DNA from: a bacterium BMS3Bbin03
Lineage (GTDB): Bacteria > Zhuqueibacterota > JdFR-76 > BMS3Abin05
Direction: 5' to 3'
Length of the DNA: 53,274 nt
Assembly: GCA_002898015.1 (NCBI GenBank)
Contig: BDTM01000051.1
Span: forward strand, 1 to 53,274
Made by a program: the position numbers and the translations under genes. Position 1 is the first letter of the stretch. The number at the start of each line of letters is the position of its first letter. Positions 44,751 through 52,366 of this stretch are shown one piece after another. The notes beneath the pieces were generated by a model that saw only the letters and a program-made list of their open reading frames with translations, did no database searches and was not told the origin of the DNA.

Positions 44751-45317
44751 GTGGAACCCAAAAACATGAAAATGAACGTTCGAATCATAGAATCACGAAT
44801 TCCAAAAAAAGAAGCCGTTGAAAGATTAAAACCCAAACGGCGGTTCTTATTAAATCAGAAGAAAGCTTTTCGAAAAATTGAATTTCTCTATTTACCTTAC
44901 TTCTGGGTGCGTTTGCAGACTCTTTTTAAGGGGAAACGGGATAAGCTTCTCATTGCGATTGATGCCATCGACGGCACGGCGGTTTTCCCCGATGAAAATT
45001 TCATCCGTTTTAAAGAACTGGAGTTGTCCGATCCACTCCCTTTCCTGCTTCAGGAAGAACGGATTAAGCCTCTGGCACTCGACACCGCACATGATTTTTC
45101 GATGCAGGTCGGGCTTCGCCAGAAGGTGCCTCTGGAAACCATGGGCTTCCTTTCTATTGAACGCGTGTATTATCCGTTCTGGATCGCATACTTTTCTTCG
45201 CCCAAAGGGTTGACATTTACCGCATTGGATGCCGTTTCAGGAATGCGGCAGGGGGTCAAAATGAAACAGGTTTTCATAAAAGCCCTTCGCATTCTGGAAA
45301 ATAGCAACGCGGAATAA
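44751..45317 (+). CDS. Uncharacterised protein with internal repeat
   Basis: I do not recognise this 188-residue protein. It is basic at the N-terminus (VERLKPKRRFLLNQKK) and has two similar halves: EFLYLPYFWVRL ... LLIAIDAIDGTAV and RVYYPFWIAYF ... FTALDAVSGMRQG. The repeat unit (Y-x-P-F/Y-W-V/I, 15-20 residues, then hydrophobic-A-x-DA-x-x-G) recalls PepSY-like beta-alpha motifs that pair a membrane-near strand with a turn. No signal peptide or clear membrane helix. Start is uncertain: GTG 44751 or ATG 44766/44772, none with a good ribosome site. It converges with the dsrE-like gene. Confidence 0.6.
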   Translation: MEPKNMKMNVRIIESRIPKKEAVERLKPKRRFLLNQKKAFRKIEFLYLPYFWVRLQTLFKGKRDKLLIAIDAIDGTAVFPDENFIRFKELELSDPLPFLLQEERIKPLALDTAHDFSMQVGLRQKVPLETMGFLSIERVYYPFWIAYFSSPKGLTFTALDAVSGMRQGVKMKQVFIKALRILENSNAE

Positions 45318-45332
45318 AACCAATTTTCCGAT

Positions 45333-45369
45333 AAAAAAAAGGGCGGCCTGAAAGAATGTTCAGACCGCC
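45333..45369 (-). terminator. Terminator of the sulfur-relay operon
   Basis: GGCGGCCTGA (45342-45351) pairs with TCAGACCGCC (45360-45369) with one mismatch. Eight A at 45333-45340 give a U-tract on the minus strand, about 45 bp past the dsrE-like stop. Confidence 0.85.
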
Positions 45370-45415
45370 GCAGACACAAACAACCGGCAGGAATGACAGA
45401 CTAAAATTTACAAAA

Positions 45416-45889
45416 TCACGTAAAAATAATCTGTGCGCCGGCCGACTTTTCGTAGAATTGGCCTACCGTTAAAATGGCATCCACTTCGTCACAAAAGTCC
45501 TCTTTGTTCAAATGAAACAATTCGACGGTCGCTTTACAGACATACAATTCCCCGCCGGCGTCGTGAAACATCTCAATAAATTCATCCACCGGAGGAATGT
45601 CCAGCTTTTCTATTTCCTTCTTCATCATGCTTGTCGCAAAAGCCGACATCCCCGGCAGCATTCCGAGCAGGGTCGGCATGTGCATGGCCGGATTTCCGAC
45701 GGTCGCGACTTTAAGCTTTTTCATTCGCTTTTTGGTAACCGCATCCAGTCCAAAAAACGTGAAGAAAATGGAGGCTTCGATTCCCTCCATCCGGGCGCCG
45801 TTCGCCATAATCAGTCCGGGATAAACCCCTTCCAGCGAGCCCTTTGAGATCACAATAGACACTCTTTTAATTTTCCCATCTTCAGCCAT
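45416..45889 (-). CDS. DsrE-like (DsrE2-type) sulfur-relay protein
   Basis: A 157-residue DsrE/F superfamily protein. Features: VSIVISKGSLEGVYPGLIMANGA at the N-terminus, an amphipathic FFTFFGLDAVTKKRMKKLK stretch typical of the DsrE2 (peroxiredoxin-like) branch, and a conserved cysteine in GGELYVCKATVELF (C118), which would carry a persulfide. A second cysteine is C133. The FFTFF/GMLPGMSAFATSMM hydrophobic segments suggest membrane association. Last gene of the operon, 20 bp behind the TusE/DsrC-like gene. It would accept or donate sulfane sulfur. Confidence 0.88.
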   Translation of the reverse strand: MAEDGKIKRVSIVISKGSLEGVYPGLIMANGARMEGIEASIFFTFFGLDAVTKKRMKKLKVATVGNPAMHMPTLLGMLPGMSAFATSMMKKEIEKLDIPPVDEFIEMFHDAGGELYVCKATVELFHLNKEDFCDEVDAILTVGQFYEKSAGAQIIFT

Positions 45890-45909
45890 TTTTCACTCCT
45901 CGTTTTGGA

Positions 45910-46227
45910 TTAGACGCAGCCCATTGGTTTCGGAAGCCCCGCTATTTTGGCGGCCTTTTTGGCCGGTCCATTGGGAAACAAGGCATACAGTTCTTTAATC
46001 GGAATGCCTCCGGTATTTTTCAATCGGCGGATGGACGGTGCCGTGCCTTTCTCCTGAAACTCTTTCTGCATGAAATGAATTACCTTCCAGTGCTGTTCGG
46101 TCAATTCCGGGAGCCCCTCTTCCTTTGCAATTGCCGCGGCGATGTCCTCATTCCAGTCCTCACGATTTACCAGGAATCCCTCGTCATCCACCTCTATTGT
46201 TTTCCCTCCGAATTCTTTAGCCGGCAT
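45910..46227 (-). CDS. TusE/DsrC-like sulfur carrier with a single C-terminal cysteine
   Basis: A 105-residue protein of the TusE/DsrC family: GFLVNREDWNEDIA, LTEQHWKVIHFMQKEF and a C-terminal arm FPNGPAKKAAKIAGLPKPMGCV. The penultimate cysteine (C104, CysA) is present, but the second arm cysteine of true DsrC (11 residues earlier) is alanine, A93. That makes it a TusE-type sulfur-transfer protein and argues against a sulfite-reductase role. Start 46227 is chosen over 46248 because of AAGGAG; it overlaps the DUF1641 gene by 11 bp, indicating translational coupling. Confidence 0.92.
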   Translation of the reverse strand: MPAKEFGGKTIEVDDEGFLVNREDWNEDIAAAIAKEEGLPELTEQHWKVIHFMQKEFQEKGTAPSIRRLKNTGGIPIKELYALFPNGPAKKAAKIAGLPKPMGCV

Positions 46228-46945
46228 GCTGCTTCTCCTTCTTTTCATTAATGATTTCTTTGAATTTATTTGATCGCTCGGTTGTAGCCAAATTCTTCAA
46301 AAATTGGATGCCGAAAGCCACTCCCTGCCGCATTTCGGGCGTACGGGCTTCCTTAAAAAGATCCAGAAAAGAAACCTTTTGTGCCACAGAAATATCTAAT
46401 TTTTTATAAACCGAGACGGCATTGTCCAGGGCAATCAGCATTTCAGGTTGGGTCAGATTTTTCACAGTCGATAAAATGAGTACGATATTTTCACTCAAGG
46501 CTTTCACATCTTCGATTGAAAAAGAGGTCACCACATTATCCACAATCTTTAACGTCTCCCGAAGGAATTCAAAATAGCCTCTCCGGTCCAATTCATCCAT
46601 TTGGGAAAGCACATCCAGATAAGCCTGTTTACTGATGGGCGCAATATCCGTTGCGAAATCCTTTACGCTTTCCAATTGTCCGATAATTTTGGTGATATTG
46701 GTGACATTTCGAAGGAGCTTTTTAATCAGATAGAGCAAATCCGATGAATCGAAACTGGGCGCCACTTCTTCCAACTCATTCACAGCCGATTGGAAAGCAT
46801 CAGTCGCAATACGGTTTAAATCATCCTTAAGCTCCTGCATCTCACGCTGCCGGCGCGCCTGTACGGCCATTTGCTCCGTAATGAAATTGAGTTTTTGATC
46901 AATTTCATTCAATCTTTGTTCAAGGGTTTTGTCTGTCATGTTCAT
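46217..46945 (-). CDS. DUF1641 domain protein
   Basis: A 242-residue, largely helical soluble protein. The first 60 residues are charged and coiled-coil-like (LEQRLNEIDQKLNFITEQMAV). The DUF1641 core is the region around RTPEMRQGVAFGIQFLKNLA near the C-terminus. DUF1641 proteins are known neighbours of flavoprotein oxidoreductases and formate-dehydrogenase-type enzymes, without assigned activity. The ATG overlaps the flavoprotein stop in an ATGA (46942-46945), and its end overlaps the TusE-like start, so stoichiometric expression with both is likely. Perhaps a scaffold between reductase and carrier (inference). Confidence 0.82.
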   Translation of the reverse strand: MNMTDKTLEQRLNEIDQKLNFITEQMAVQARRQREMQELKDDLNRIATDAFQSAVNELEEVAPSFDSSDLLYLIKKLLRNVTNITKIIGQLESVKDFATDIAPISKQAYLDVLSQMDELDRRGYFEFLRETLKIVDNVVTSFSIEDVKALSENIVLILSTVKNLTQPEMLIALDNAVSVYKKLDISVAQKVSFLDLFKEARTPEMRQGVAFGIQFLKNLATTERSNKFKEIINEKKEKQHAG

Positions 46946-48171
46946 TTCCTTTTCCCTGCCATGTTCATCTGCGCTTCAATGGGTAACTCCGCTCCTTTCA
47001 GCAGCAAGTTCCAATACATCCACCGGAACATCATTTTTCCCCAATGGTTCATTTTCGTTTCTTCCAGCAAAGAAAACGGTCCGACACCCGGCAGCGGAAA
47101 TTTTCCGGGGAGCGGCTCCACCTCGTAATTAAAATCAATTAGGATGCCCTTTCCGAAACCCGATTCAATAAAACAGTTGGCATGTCCATCGAACTCGGGC
47201 AGCAGGGGCCGCTTCTCGACCGCGCGCAGGAAATTTTCAAAGAGAATCTCCGATTCGAAATGGGCTACCGATCCCGCTTTTGAACTGGGCAAATCGGTGG
47301 CGTCTCCCAGCACAAAAATATTTTCATAATTTTTCGATTGCAGTGTGCTGGGGTTGGTGGGCACAAAATTTAAATCATCCCCCATCCCTGAGCGGGCGAT
47401 CACTTCATCCCCCATGTTCGTTGGAATGGTGACCAGAAGATCGTACTCCATTTCTTTATCGTCGTAAGAAATAATTTTATTCGCGCCGCTGTCCACTTTT
47501 CCGATATCAAATTCGGGAATCAAATGGATGTTTTTCTTCTCAAGAAAATTGCCCAGATATTTTGCGGCCTTCGGTTTTGTAAAGGCGCCCGGCAGCGGTG
47601 TGACAAACGAGATTTCCACTTTGTCCCGAATGCCCTGCTCGGTGAACCACCAGTCCGCCAGAAAAACAAATTCCAGCGGCGCCACCGGACACTTGATGGG
47701 CATCTCCACAATATTTAAAATCAGCCGTCCGCCCTGCCAGTACTTTAGAAAATTACCCAGGGCAACGGCACCCTCCACCGTGTAAAAATCAAAAATATTT
47801 TTATACCACCCGTCCTCTTTCATCCCTTCCGTCTCTTCCGGATGAATCTTGGTGCCGGTGGCGATAATTAAATAATCATACGGAAGAATTTTTCCATTCG
47901 AAAGTTTTACGCGGTTTTTTTCCGGCTCAATGACCTCGATGGGAGACATCACAAAATCCACATCCGGCGGAATATAATCACGTTTGAGTTTGATTACGTC
48001 GGCTTTGGTGTAAATCTCAAACGGAATGAACAAAAAGCCGGGTTGGTAATAATGCTCTTCATACTGATCGACAATGGTGATCTCCCATTCGCCTTTATCC
48101 AGGACCGGTGTCAATCGATTCGCCATTATGGTTCCGGCCGTACCGGCACCCAAAATTAATAATCGCTTCAT
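46942..48171 (-). CDS. Sulfide:quinone-reductase-like FAD oxidoreductase
   Basis: A 409-residue flavoprotein. The FAD-binding GAGTAGTIMANRL is at residues 8-20, YDYLIIATGTKIHPE in the middle, and the second FAD motif NIFVLGDATDLPSSKAG at 284-300. MPIKCPVAPLEFVFLADWWF (C161) matches the redox cysteine segment of SQR. The usual partner cysteine is not in place; the only other candidate is C333 in HANCFIESGF. The C-terminus is amphipathic (WGKMMFRWMYWNLLLKG), suitable for peripheral membrane attachment at the quinone pool. It heads the operon that continues with DUF1641, the TusE-like and the DsrE-like genes. True sulfide oxidation is plausible but not proven. Confidence 0.85.
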   Translation of the reverse strand: MKRLLILGAGTAGTIMANRLTPVLDKGEWEITIVDQYEEHYYQPGFLFIPFEIYTKADVIKLKRDYIPPDVDFVMSPIEVIEPEKNRVKLSNGKILPYDYLIIATGTKIHPEETEGMKEDGWYKNIFDFYTVEGAVALGNFLKYWQGGRLILNIVEMPIKCPVAPLEFVFLADWWFTEQGIRDKVEISFVTPLPGAFTKPKAAKYLGNFLEKKNIHLIPEFDIGKVDSGANKIISYDDKEMEYDLLVTIPTNMGDEVIARSGMGDDLNFVPTNPSTLQSKNYENIFVLGDATDLPSSKAGSVAHFESEILFENFLRAVEKRPLLPEFDGHANCFIESGFGKGILIDFNYEVEPLPGKFPLPGVGPFSLLEETKMNHWGKMMFRWMYWNLLLKGAELPIEAQMNMAGKRK

Positions 48172-48275
48172 ACATCACCTCATTTTTTTATAGACGGTTT
48201 CTTGTCGCGCGTTTTGTAAAAAAACCATCAAAAGCACCGAAAAAATGCGTTTCAATTTCACAACAATCACGTCAA

Positions 48276-48290
48276 ATTCTTAATAAGAAT
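48276..48290. promoter_or_regulatory. Operator-like inverted repeat in the sulfur-operon leader
   Basis: ATTCTTA-A-TAAGAAT is a perfect 7+7 inverted repeat about 13-27 nt downstream of the predicted start point of the promoter at 48310-48338. Position and symmetry suit a repressor site; the factor is unknown. Confidence 0.4.
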
Positions 48291-48309
48291 AGTTTTGATT
48301 ATTAATTAC

Positions 48310-48338
48310 AATATACAAAATATTCATTTCAAAATCAA
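48310..48338 (-). promoter_or_regulatory. Promoter of the sulfur-relay operon
   Basis: On the minus strand TTGATT (48333-48338), 17 nt and TATATT (48310-48315). The leader to ATG 48171 is about 130 nt. Confidence 0.5.
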
Positions 48339-48339
48339 G

Positions 48340-49168
48340 ATTTCACCGTAAAAAAAGGTGCCTTTCAAAAAAAATATTTGTGATAAATGAGTCAATTCTA
48401 AATTGATATTAACCGCTAATTCAGGAATTTTTTACGAATTGGTTTCATTGAATTTAATGCAATTAAAATTCGTGTAATTCGTGACTATTAGATTGTACTT
48501 ATAAATACTATTAGTCTTTTCAGGAAACAGTATAGACCAATTTGACATTTCGTACCTAACGGCACTCAAAATGGAGGGAGAAATATTTCTATAAACATTT
48601 CGTCCCTAACGGGACTTATTCTTGAATCACATGATTTAGCAGAGACACCGGAGAACTCTAAAAACAAACGATCCCTTAAATGCTTCTGTTTGTTCCGCAG
48701 TGGTCTTCATCAAAACCATAAAACCACTTCCCATAGTTGTCTTAAATGTTTCTATCTGTCTCACAATGGTAAGGGCAATTCATGAATTGCCCTTACAGAA
48801 CTTTTTCGGATTTGAGATATCACTATCCCGTCACTTTGTAATAGACTCTAAAATTTGAAGACTGCTCCACCTGCCTACGACAGATTCGCACTAATAGCCA
48901 TAATTTGAGAATTTTTTGTTTTCGTTCAAACACTCTTTACGTCCGACAACCGGCGGACGAACTGTTAATTGCTCTCTGCAAACGATTCAAAATACTTCCT
49001 TGACTTTTAGCAAATATTTTATCAAATTTAACCGGCGCGGCAAGCCGCAATCACTGTAAAAATGGATTAGAATTTATTCTATCAGGGCTGACGTTCTTAT
49101 TTTTTCCGTAAAAATTTTAGTATCAAAAAAAACGTGAAAACAGCACCCAAACGTGCCGGAGGCGCATT
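48340..49168. other. A+T-rich intergenic region with short repeats, no gene
   Basis: No coding region is supported. It contains two 22-nt near-identical repeats at 48545-48566 and 48595-48616 (core CCTAACGG; the second forms a GTCCC/GGGAC hairpin), two 29-nt repeats at 48675-48703 and 48741-48769 differing by seven transitions, and a perfect 28-nt palindrome at 48769-48796. The rest is low-complexity A+T-rich sequence. Confidence 0.7.
48769..48796. repeat. Perfect 28-nt palindrome
   Basis: The stretch is its own reverse complement (half-site GTAAGGGCAATTCA). It resembles the GTAGGGGC-ended palindromic modules at 121-187 and 261-305, suggesting one broad family of dispersed elements. Confidence 0.85.
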
Positions 49169-49204
49169 ATGAACTTATTCCAAAAAGAGCTGCCAATCCG
49201 ATGA
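49169..49204 (+). CDS. Possible 11-codon leader ORF coupled to the MtfA-like gene
   Basis: ATG 49169 follows a strong GGAGG (49158-49162) with 6-nt spacing and reads MNLFQKELPIR. Its stop TGA overlaps the ATG of the metallopeptidase in ATGA at 49201-49204. The main gene has no good ribosome site of its own, so the short frame may deliver ribosomes to it. It could also be chance. Confidence 0.35.
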   Translation: MNLFQKELPIR

Positions 49205-50025
49205 AAACAGACTGGCTTCATCCTGTCCGCACATGGCGGAGGCGGCGGGCGACTTCCGTGCCTTTTCCGCGGGAGTGGGATGAGATACTGGCCCGGAATT
49301 TTCCTCTTGATGCCCGCCTGCCGGAGAGGGACCGGAAGGAGCTGCGCAAACGCATCCAAATATTTATCGCGGAGAAGCACTTCGAAGGCCTGGGAGGACT
49401 GAAACTCACAGACGAGGTTCGGGTCACCGTCGCTGCACAGGCCTGTCTGCTGCTGCTCCACTGCGGCGAGAAGGATTATCCCCGCCTCTCCTCTATCCTG
49501 GTTTACCCGACCGCCTACAAGGCCCGCGAGGTCAGCCGCTCCGCGGACGGCCTGGTGACCGAGGGAGAGGAGGTTCGGCTCGGCGAGGCCTGGAACTTAG
49601 GTGCGGTGGTGCTCTCCTGGCACGACGTTCAATTTGGCGCGGGGGACTACCACGACGGGTCCAACCTGGTCCTTCACGAGTTTGCCCACCAGCTCGATAT
49701 GGAGAACAACGTCGCCAATGGTGCCCCTCTCCTGCCGCGCCGCAGCATGTACGTGGCCTGGGCCCGGGTTCTGGGACGGGAGTACGAGCACCTGCGGCAG
49801 GAGGTGGAGAAAAACCACCGGACCATTATGGACCGGTACGGCGCCACCAATCCGGCCGAATTCTTCGCCGTGGCCACGGAGACCTTCTTCGAGAAGCCGG
49901 CACAGCTCCATGACAGGCATCCGGAGCTTTATGAGCTGCTTCGCGAATTCTACCGGCAGGACCCCAGGTCCTACTTCACCCGGCCGCCCGGCGCCGGCAG
50001 TCCCGGCAGTGAACCGGCGGGATGA
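49201..50025 (+). CDS. MtfA-like zinc metallopeptidase (M90 family)
   Basis: A 274-residue cytosolic protein. The zinc motif HEFAHQLD (H159, E160, H163) and the later NPAEFFAVATETFFEKP segment, holding the third-ligand glutamate, define the MtfA/M90 family. In E. coli MtfA binds the repressor Mlc and has aminopeptidase activity. The start at ATG 49201 gives an N-terminus MKTDWLHPVRTW comparable to known members; GTG 49153 has no ribosome site. A hand count of 49621-49680 gives 62% G+C against about 48% in a comparable clpC line, so recent acquisition is likely. A 17-nt hairpin (50042-50058) follows the stop. Confidence 0.9.
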   Translation: MKTDWLHPVRTWRRRRATSVPFPREWDEILARNFPLDARLPERDRKELRKRIQIFIAEKHFEGLGGLKLTDEVRVTVAAQACLLLLHCGEKDYPRLSSILVYPTAYKAREVSRSADGLVTEGEEVRLGEAWNLGAVVLSWHDVQFGAGDYHDGSNLVLHEFAHQLDMENNVANGAPLLPRRSMYVAWARVLGREYEHLRQEVEKNHRTIMDRYGATNPAEFFAVATETFFEKPAQLHDRHPELYELLREFYRQDPRSYFTRPPGAGSPGSEPAG

Positions 50026-50173
50026 GGGGCGATGCGTTTTGTCCGGTTTGAAACCGGATGTTCAGGGTGTCCCGGACCGCAGTTGCGGCACACACAATCC
50101 GGTGCACCCCGGCAGTGCGTTTTTACTTCAAAGACAGGCGAATTTTTTACTGAATTTTAAAAATGGAGGCATC

Positions 50174-52366
50174 ATGCTGAACATCCTCTCACTCCTATCC
50201 CGAACCGATAAACATTTCCTGGGGGGCGGAAACCGCGTGGTCTGGACGCCGCCGTTTCCTGTCTTTTTAGATGTCCCCGGTTTCTGGGACAAAGTCAGCT
50301 TTTTCAACTTTGATTTTAAACCCGGGTACGCATTCACTTTTCTGGATAGCAGGGGCAAAGTCTTAAAGCCCGCTCTGCTGAACCGGCACTGGAACCCCGC
50401 CCGGCTCCGGCAAACTTACAATCTCCCGCACAAAATCAAACTCACGGAAGAAAGAGCCGTGCTGCCGGAGGATTCACTCGTTTCCGTGCTGCATTTTGAA
50501 AATCACGGCGCCCAAAAACAGACCGTTCACGTCATTCTCTGGACGGCACAGGAGAGCAACCCGTACGACGGGAAGCTTTTTATCGACAATGCGGATATTA
50601 TCGGAGGGAAAATCGGTTTCACCAAATTTCTGCGGGTGCGGGATCTGCCCCTGACCGGTATTCACACCGCGATGGGACTTTCACAAACGCCGGATTCTTT
50701 TTCGCTCAATTTGGCAGAGCGCACGGCGAATCACCCTGACTGGAACCTGACACCGTTTTATGAAAAATTCCGCGAAGGGCGCCTGCCCGATGAAATCAAG
50801 TTATCCGGGATCAACCAATCCGGGCTGATTTACATGGCTCTGCACAAAACGATCGAACTCACACCCGGAGGCAGGAAATCCATTTTTGCGGCGGCGGCGC
50901 TGGCCGTCTCGGATGACGAGGCGGTGTCACATCTTCAGAAAACGCTGCAAACACCCAATCCCATTTCAAGAAGTGAAAAAAACTGGGAAAACTTCTTTCA
51001 CCAGGCACCTTATTTTGAAAGCTCGGATCCCTATTTCACACGTTATTACTGGTACCGCTGGTACGGCCTGAGGCTCTTTACCCTTCAGGGCGGCGATGAA
51101 AATTATCCCTACCCGGCTGTGTGCGAAGGGCCCGCCGACTTTCGCATGCCCATCAGCTACAGCGCCCAGTGTCATTTATTAGAAACCCGCTGGCTGCACT
51201 CGCCTGCCGTGGCGCAGGGATCGCTGCTCAATTTTATTCACTGCCAGAACGAAGACGGCTCCTTTACCGGTCACCTTTATCCAAACAGCAAGCAAAGCAG
51301 CGGATTTTACCACGCCGATTGGGGCCGGGCCGCATTGGACGTTTTCAAAATCCATCCGGATAAACTTTTTTTAAAGCGCGCCTACCATGCCCTCTCCCGT
51401 TATGCCGATTATTTCGACCGGGAACGGGACGGGGAAGATTCGGGGCTGTACGATGTTCTGGATCAATTTGAAACCGGGCAGGAATTCATGAGCCGGTATT
51501 TGACCGTCGATCCCAAAGCCGACACATACGACTGGGTCAACAACATTCGCCTGAAAGGGGTGGATGCCGCCGTTTACATCTACCGGCTCAAGCAGGCCCT
51601 GGCGCAAATGGCGGCACTTCTCAATCTGACGGATGAAATCAGGGATTGGAAAGAGGGTGCCGAAAAAATCAAGCGGGCCGTCCGCGAAATGATGTGGGAT
51701 CCGGAGACAGAGCTATTTTTCGATGTGGATCCGAAGACCATGACACGCACGGGCATAAAAGCCGCCGTGTGCTTTTACCCGTACATGACCGACATCGTGG
51801 ATGAGTCCCACCTGCCGGGCTTGAAAAAACATCTGCTTAATCCCGAAGAATTCTGGACCCCCTGGCCTGTGCCTTCCACCAGTGCGGATGATCCCCTCTT
51901 TAATCCGGAAGCCGAGTGGAAGGGCAAGCGGCACAATTGTCCCTGGAATGGGCGTGTGTGGCCCATGACCAACAGCCACATCGCCGAAGTTCTGGCCCGC
52001 ACGGCCCTGCGTTTCGACGACAAAGAATTGGAACAGGCTGCCGTCGAATTCATCCAAAAATTTATCCGAATGATGTTTTTTGACCAGGACGTGAACCGTC
52101 CCAATTGTTTCGAGCACTACAATCCATTTACGGCCAAGGCGTCCGTTTACCGCGGCATCGATGATTACCAGCACTCCTGGGTGGTGGATTTGATTATCAA
52201 ATACGCGGCAGGCGTTCAGGTCGATCCTTCCGGGGAAGTTACCCTGCACCCGCTAAATTTCGGATTCAAACATTTTATCCTTAAAAATCTTCTCATTCAG
52301 GACAGATTGTTTGAAGTTGTCGGGAAAAAAGGAAAGGTTACCTTAAAGAAGGATTTTTCCGAATAA
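50174..52366 (+). CDS. MGH1/GH63-like (alpha/alpha)6-barrel glycoside hydrolase
   Basis: A 730-residue protein with a beta-rich N-terminal domain (about residues 1-270) and an alpha-toroid catalytic domain (about 290-700). Barrel motifs: YYWYRWYGLRLFTLQGG, YPYPAVCEGPADFRMPISYS, DGSFTGHLYP, DWGRAALD, EDSGLYDVLDQFETGQEFMSR, CPWNGRVWPMTNSHIAEVLAR and CFEHYNPFTA. The WNGxVWPMTN and FEHYNP pieces are shared with GH63, GH37 and mannosylglycerate-hydrolase-type enzymes, so an alpha-glycoside or trehalose/glucosylglycerate-like substrate is likely. No signal peptide, so probably cytosolic. The start is ATG 50174 (TGGAGG at 50164); the frame extends upstream only as an antisense-like shadow of the MtfA gene. 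Confidence 0.85.
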   Translation: MLNILSLLSRTDKHFLGGGNRVVWTPPFPVFLDVPGFWDKVSFFNFDFKPGYAFTFLDSRGKVLKPALLNRHWNPARLRQTYNLPHKIKLTEERAVLPEDSLVSVLHFENHGAQKQTVHVILWTAQESNPYDGKLFIDNADIIGGKIGFTKFLRVRDLPLTGIHTAMGLSQTPDSFSLNLAERTANHPDWNLTPFYEKFREGRLPDEIKLSGINQSGLIYMALHKTIELTPGGRKSIFAAAALAVSDDEAVSHLQKTLQTPNPISRSEKNWENFFHQAPYFESSDPYFTRYYWYRWYGLRLFTLQGGDENYPYPAVCEGPADFRMPISYSAQCHLLETRWLHSPAVAQGSLLNFIHCQNEDGSFTGHLYPNSKQSSGFYHADWGRAALDVFKIHPDKLFLKRAYHALSRYADYFDRERDGEDSGLYDVLDQFETGQEFMSRYLTVDPKADTYDWVNNIRLKGVDAAVYIYRLKQALAQMAALLNLTDEIRDWKEGAEKIKRAVREMMWDPETELFFDVDPKTMTRTGIKAAVCFYPYMTDIVDESHLPGLKKHLLNPEEFWTPWPVPSTSADDPLFNPEAEWKGKRHNCPWNGRVWPMTNSHIAEVLARTALRFDDKELEQAAVEFIQKFIRMMFFDQDVNRPNCFEHYNPFTAKASVYRGIDDYQHSWVVDLIIKYAAGVQVDPSGEVTLHPLNFGFKHFILKNLLIQDRLFEVVGKKGKVTLKKDFSE

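Noticed and set aside
48545..48616. Possible CRISPR array
   Set aside because: Only two imperfect 22-nt repeats with one 28-nt spacer, and no cas genes.
49601..50173. 191-residue N-terminal extension of the glycoside hydrolase
   Set aside because: It is the shifted-frame shadow of the MtfA-like gene; TGGAGG and ATG at 50174 mark the real start.
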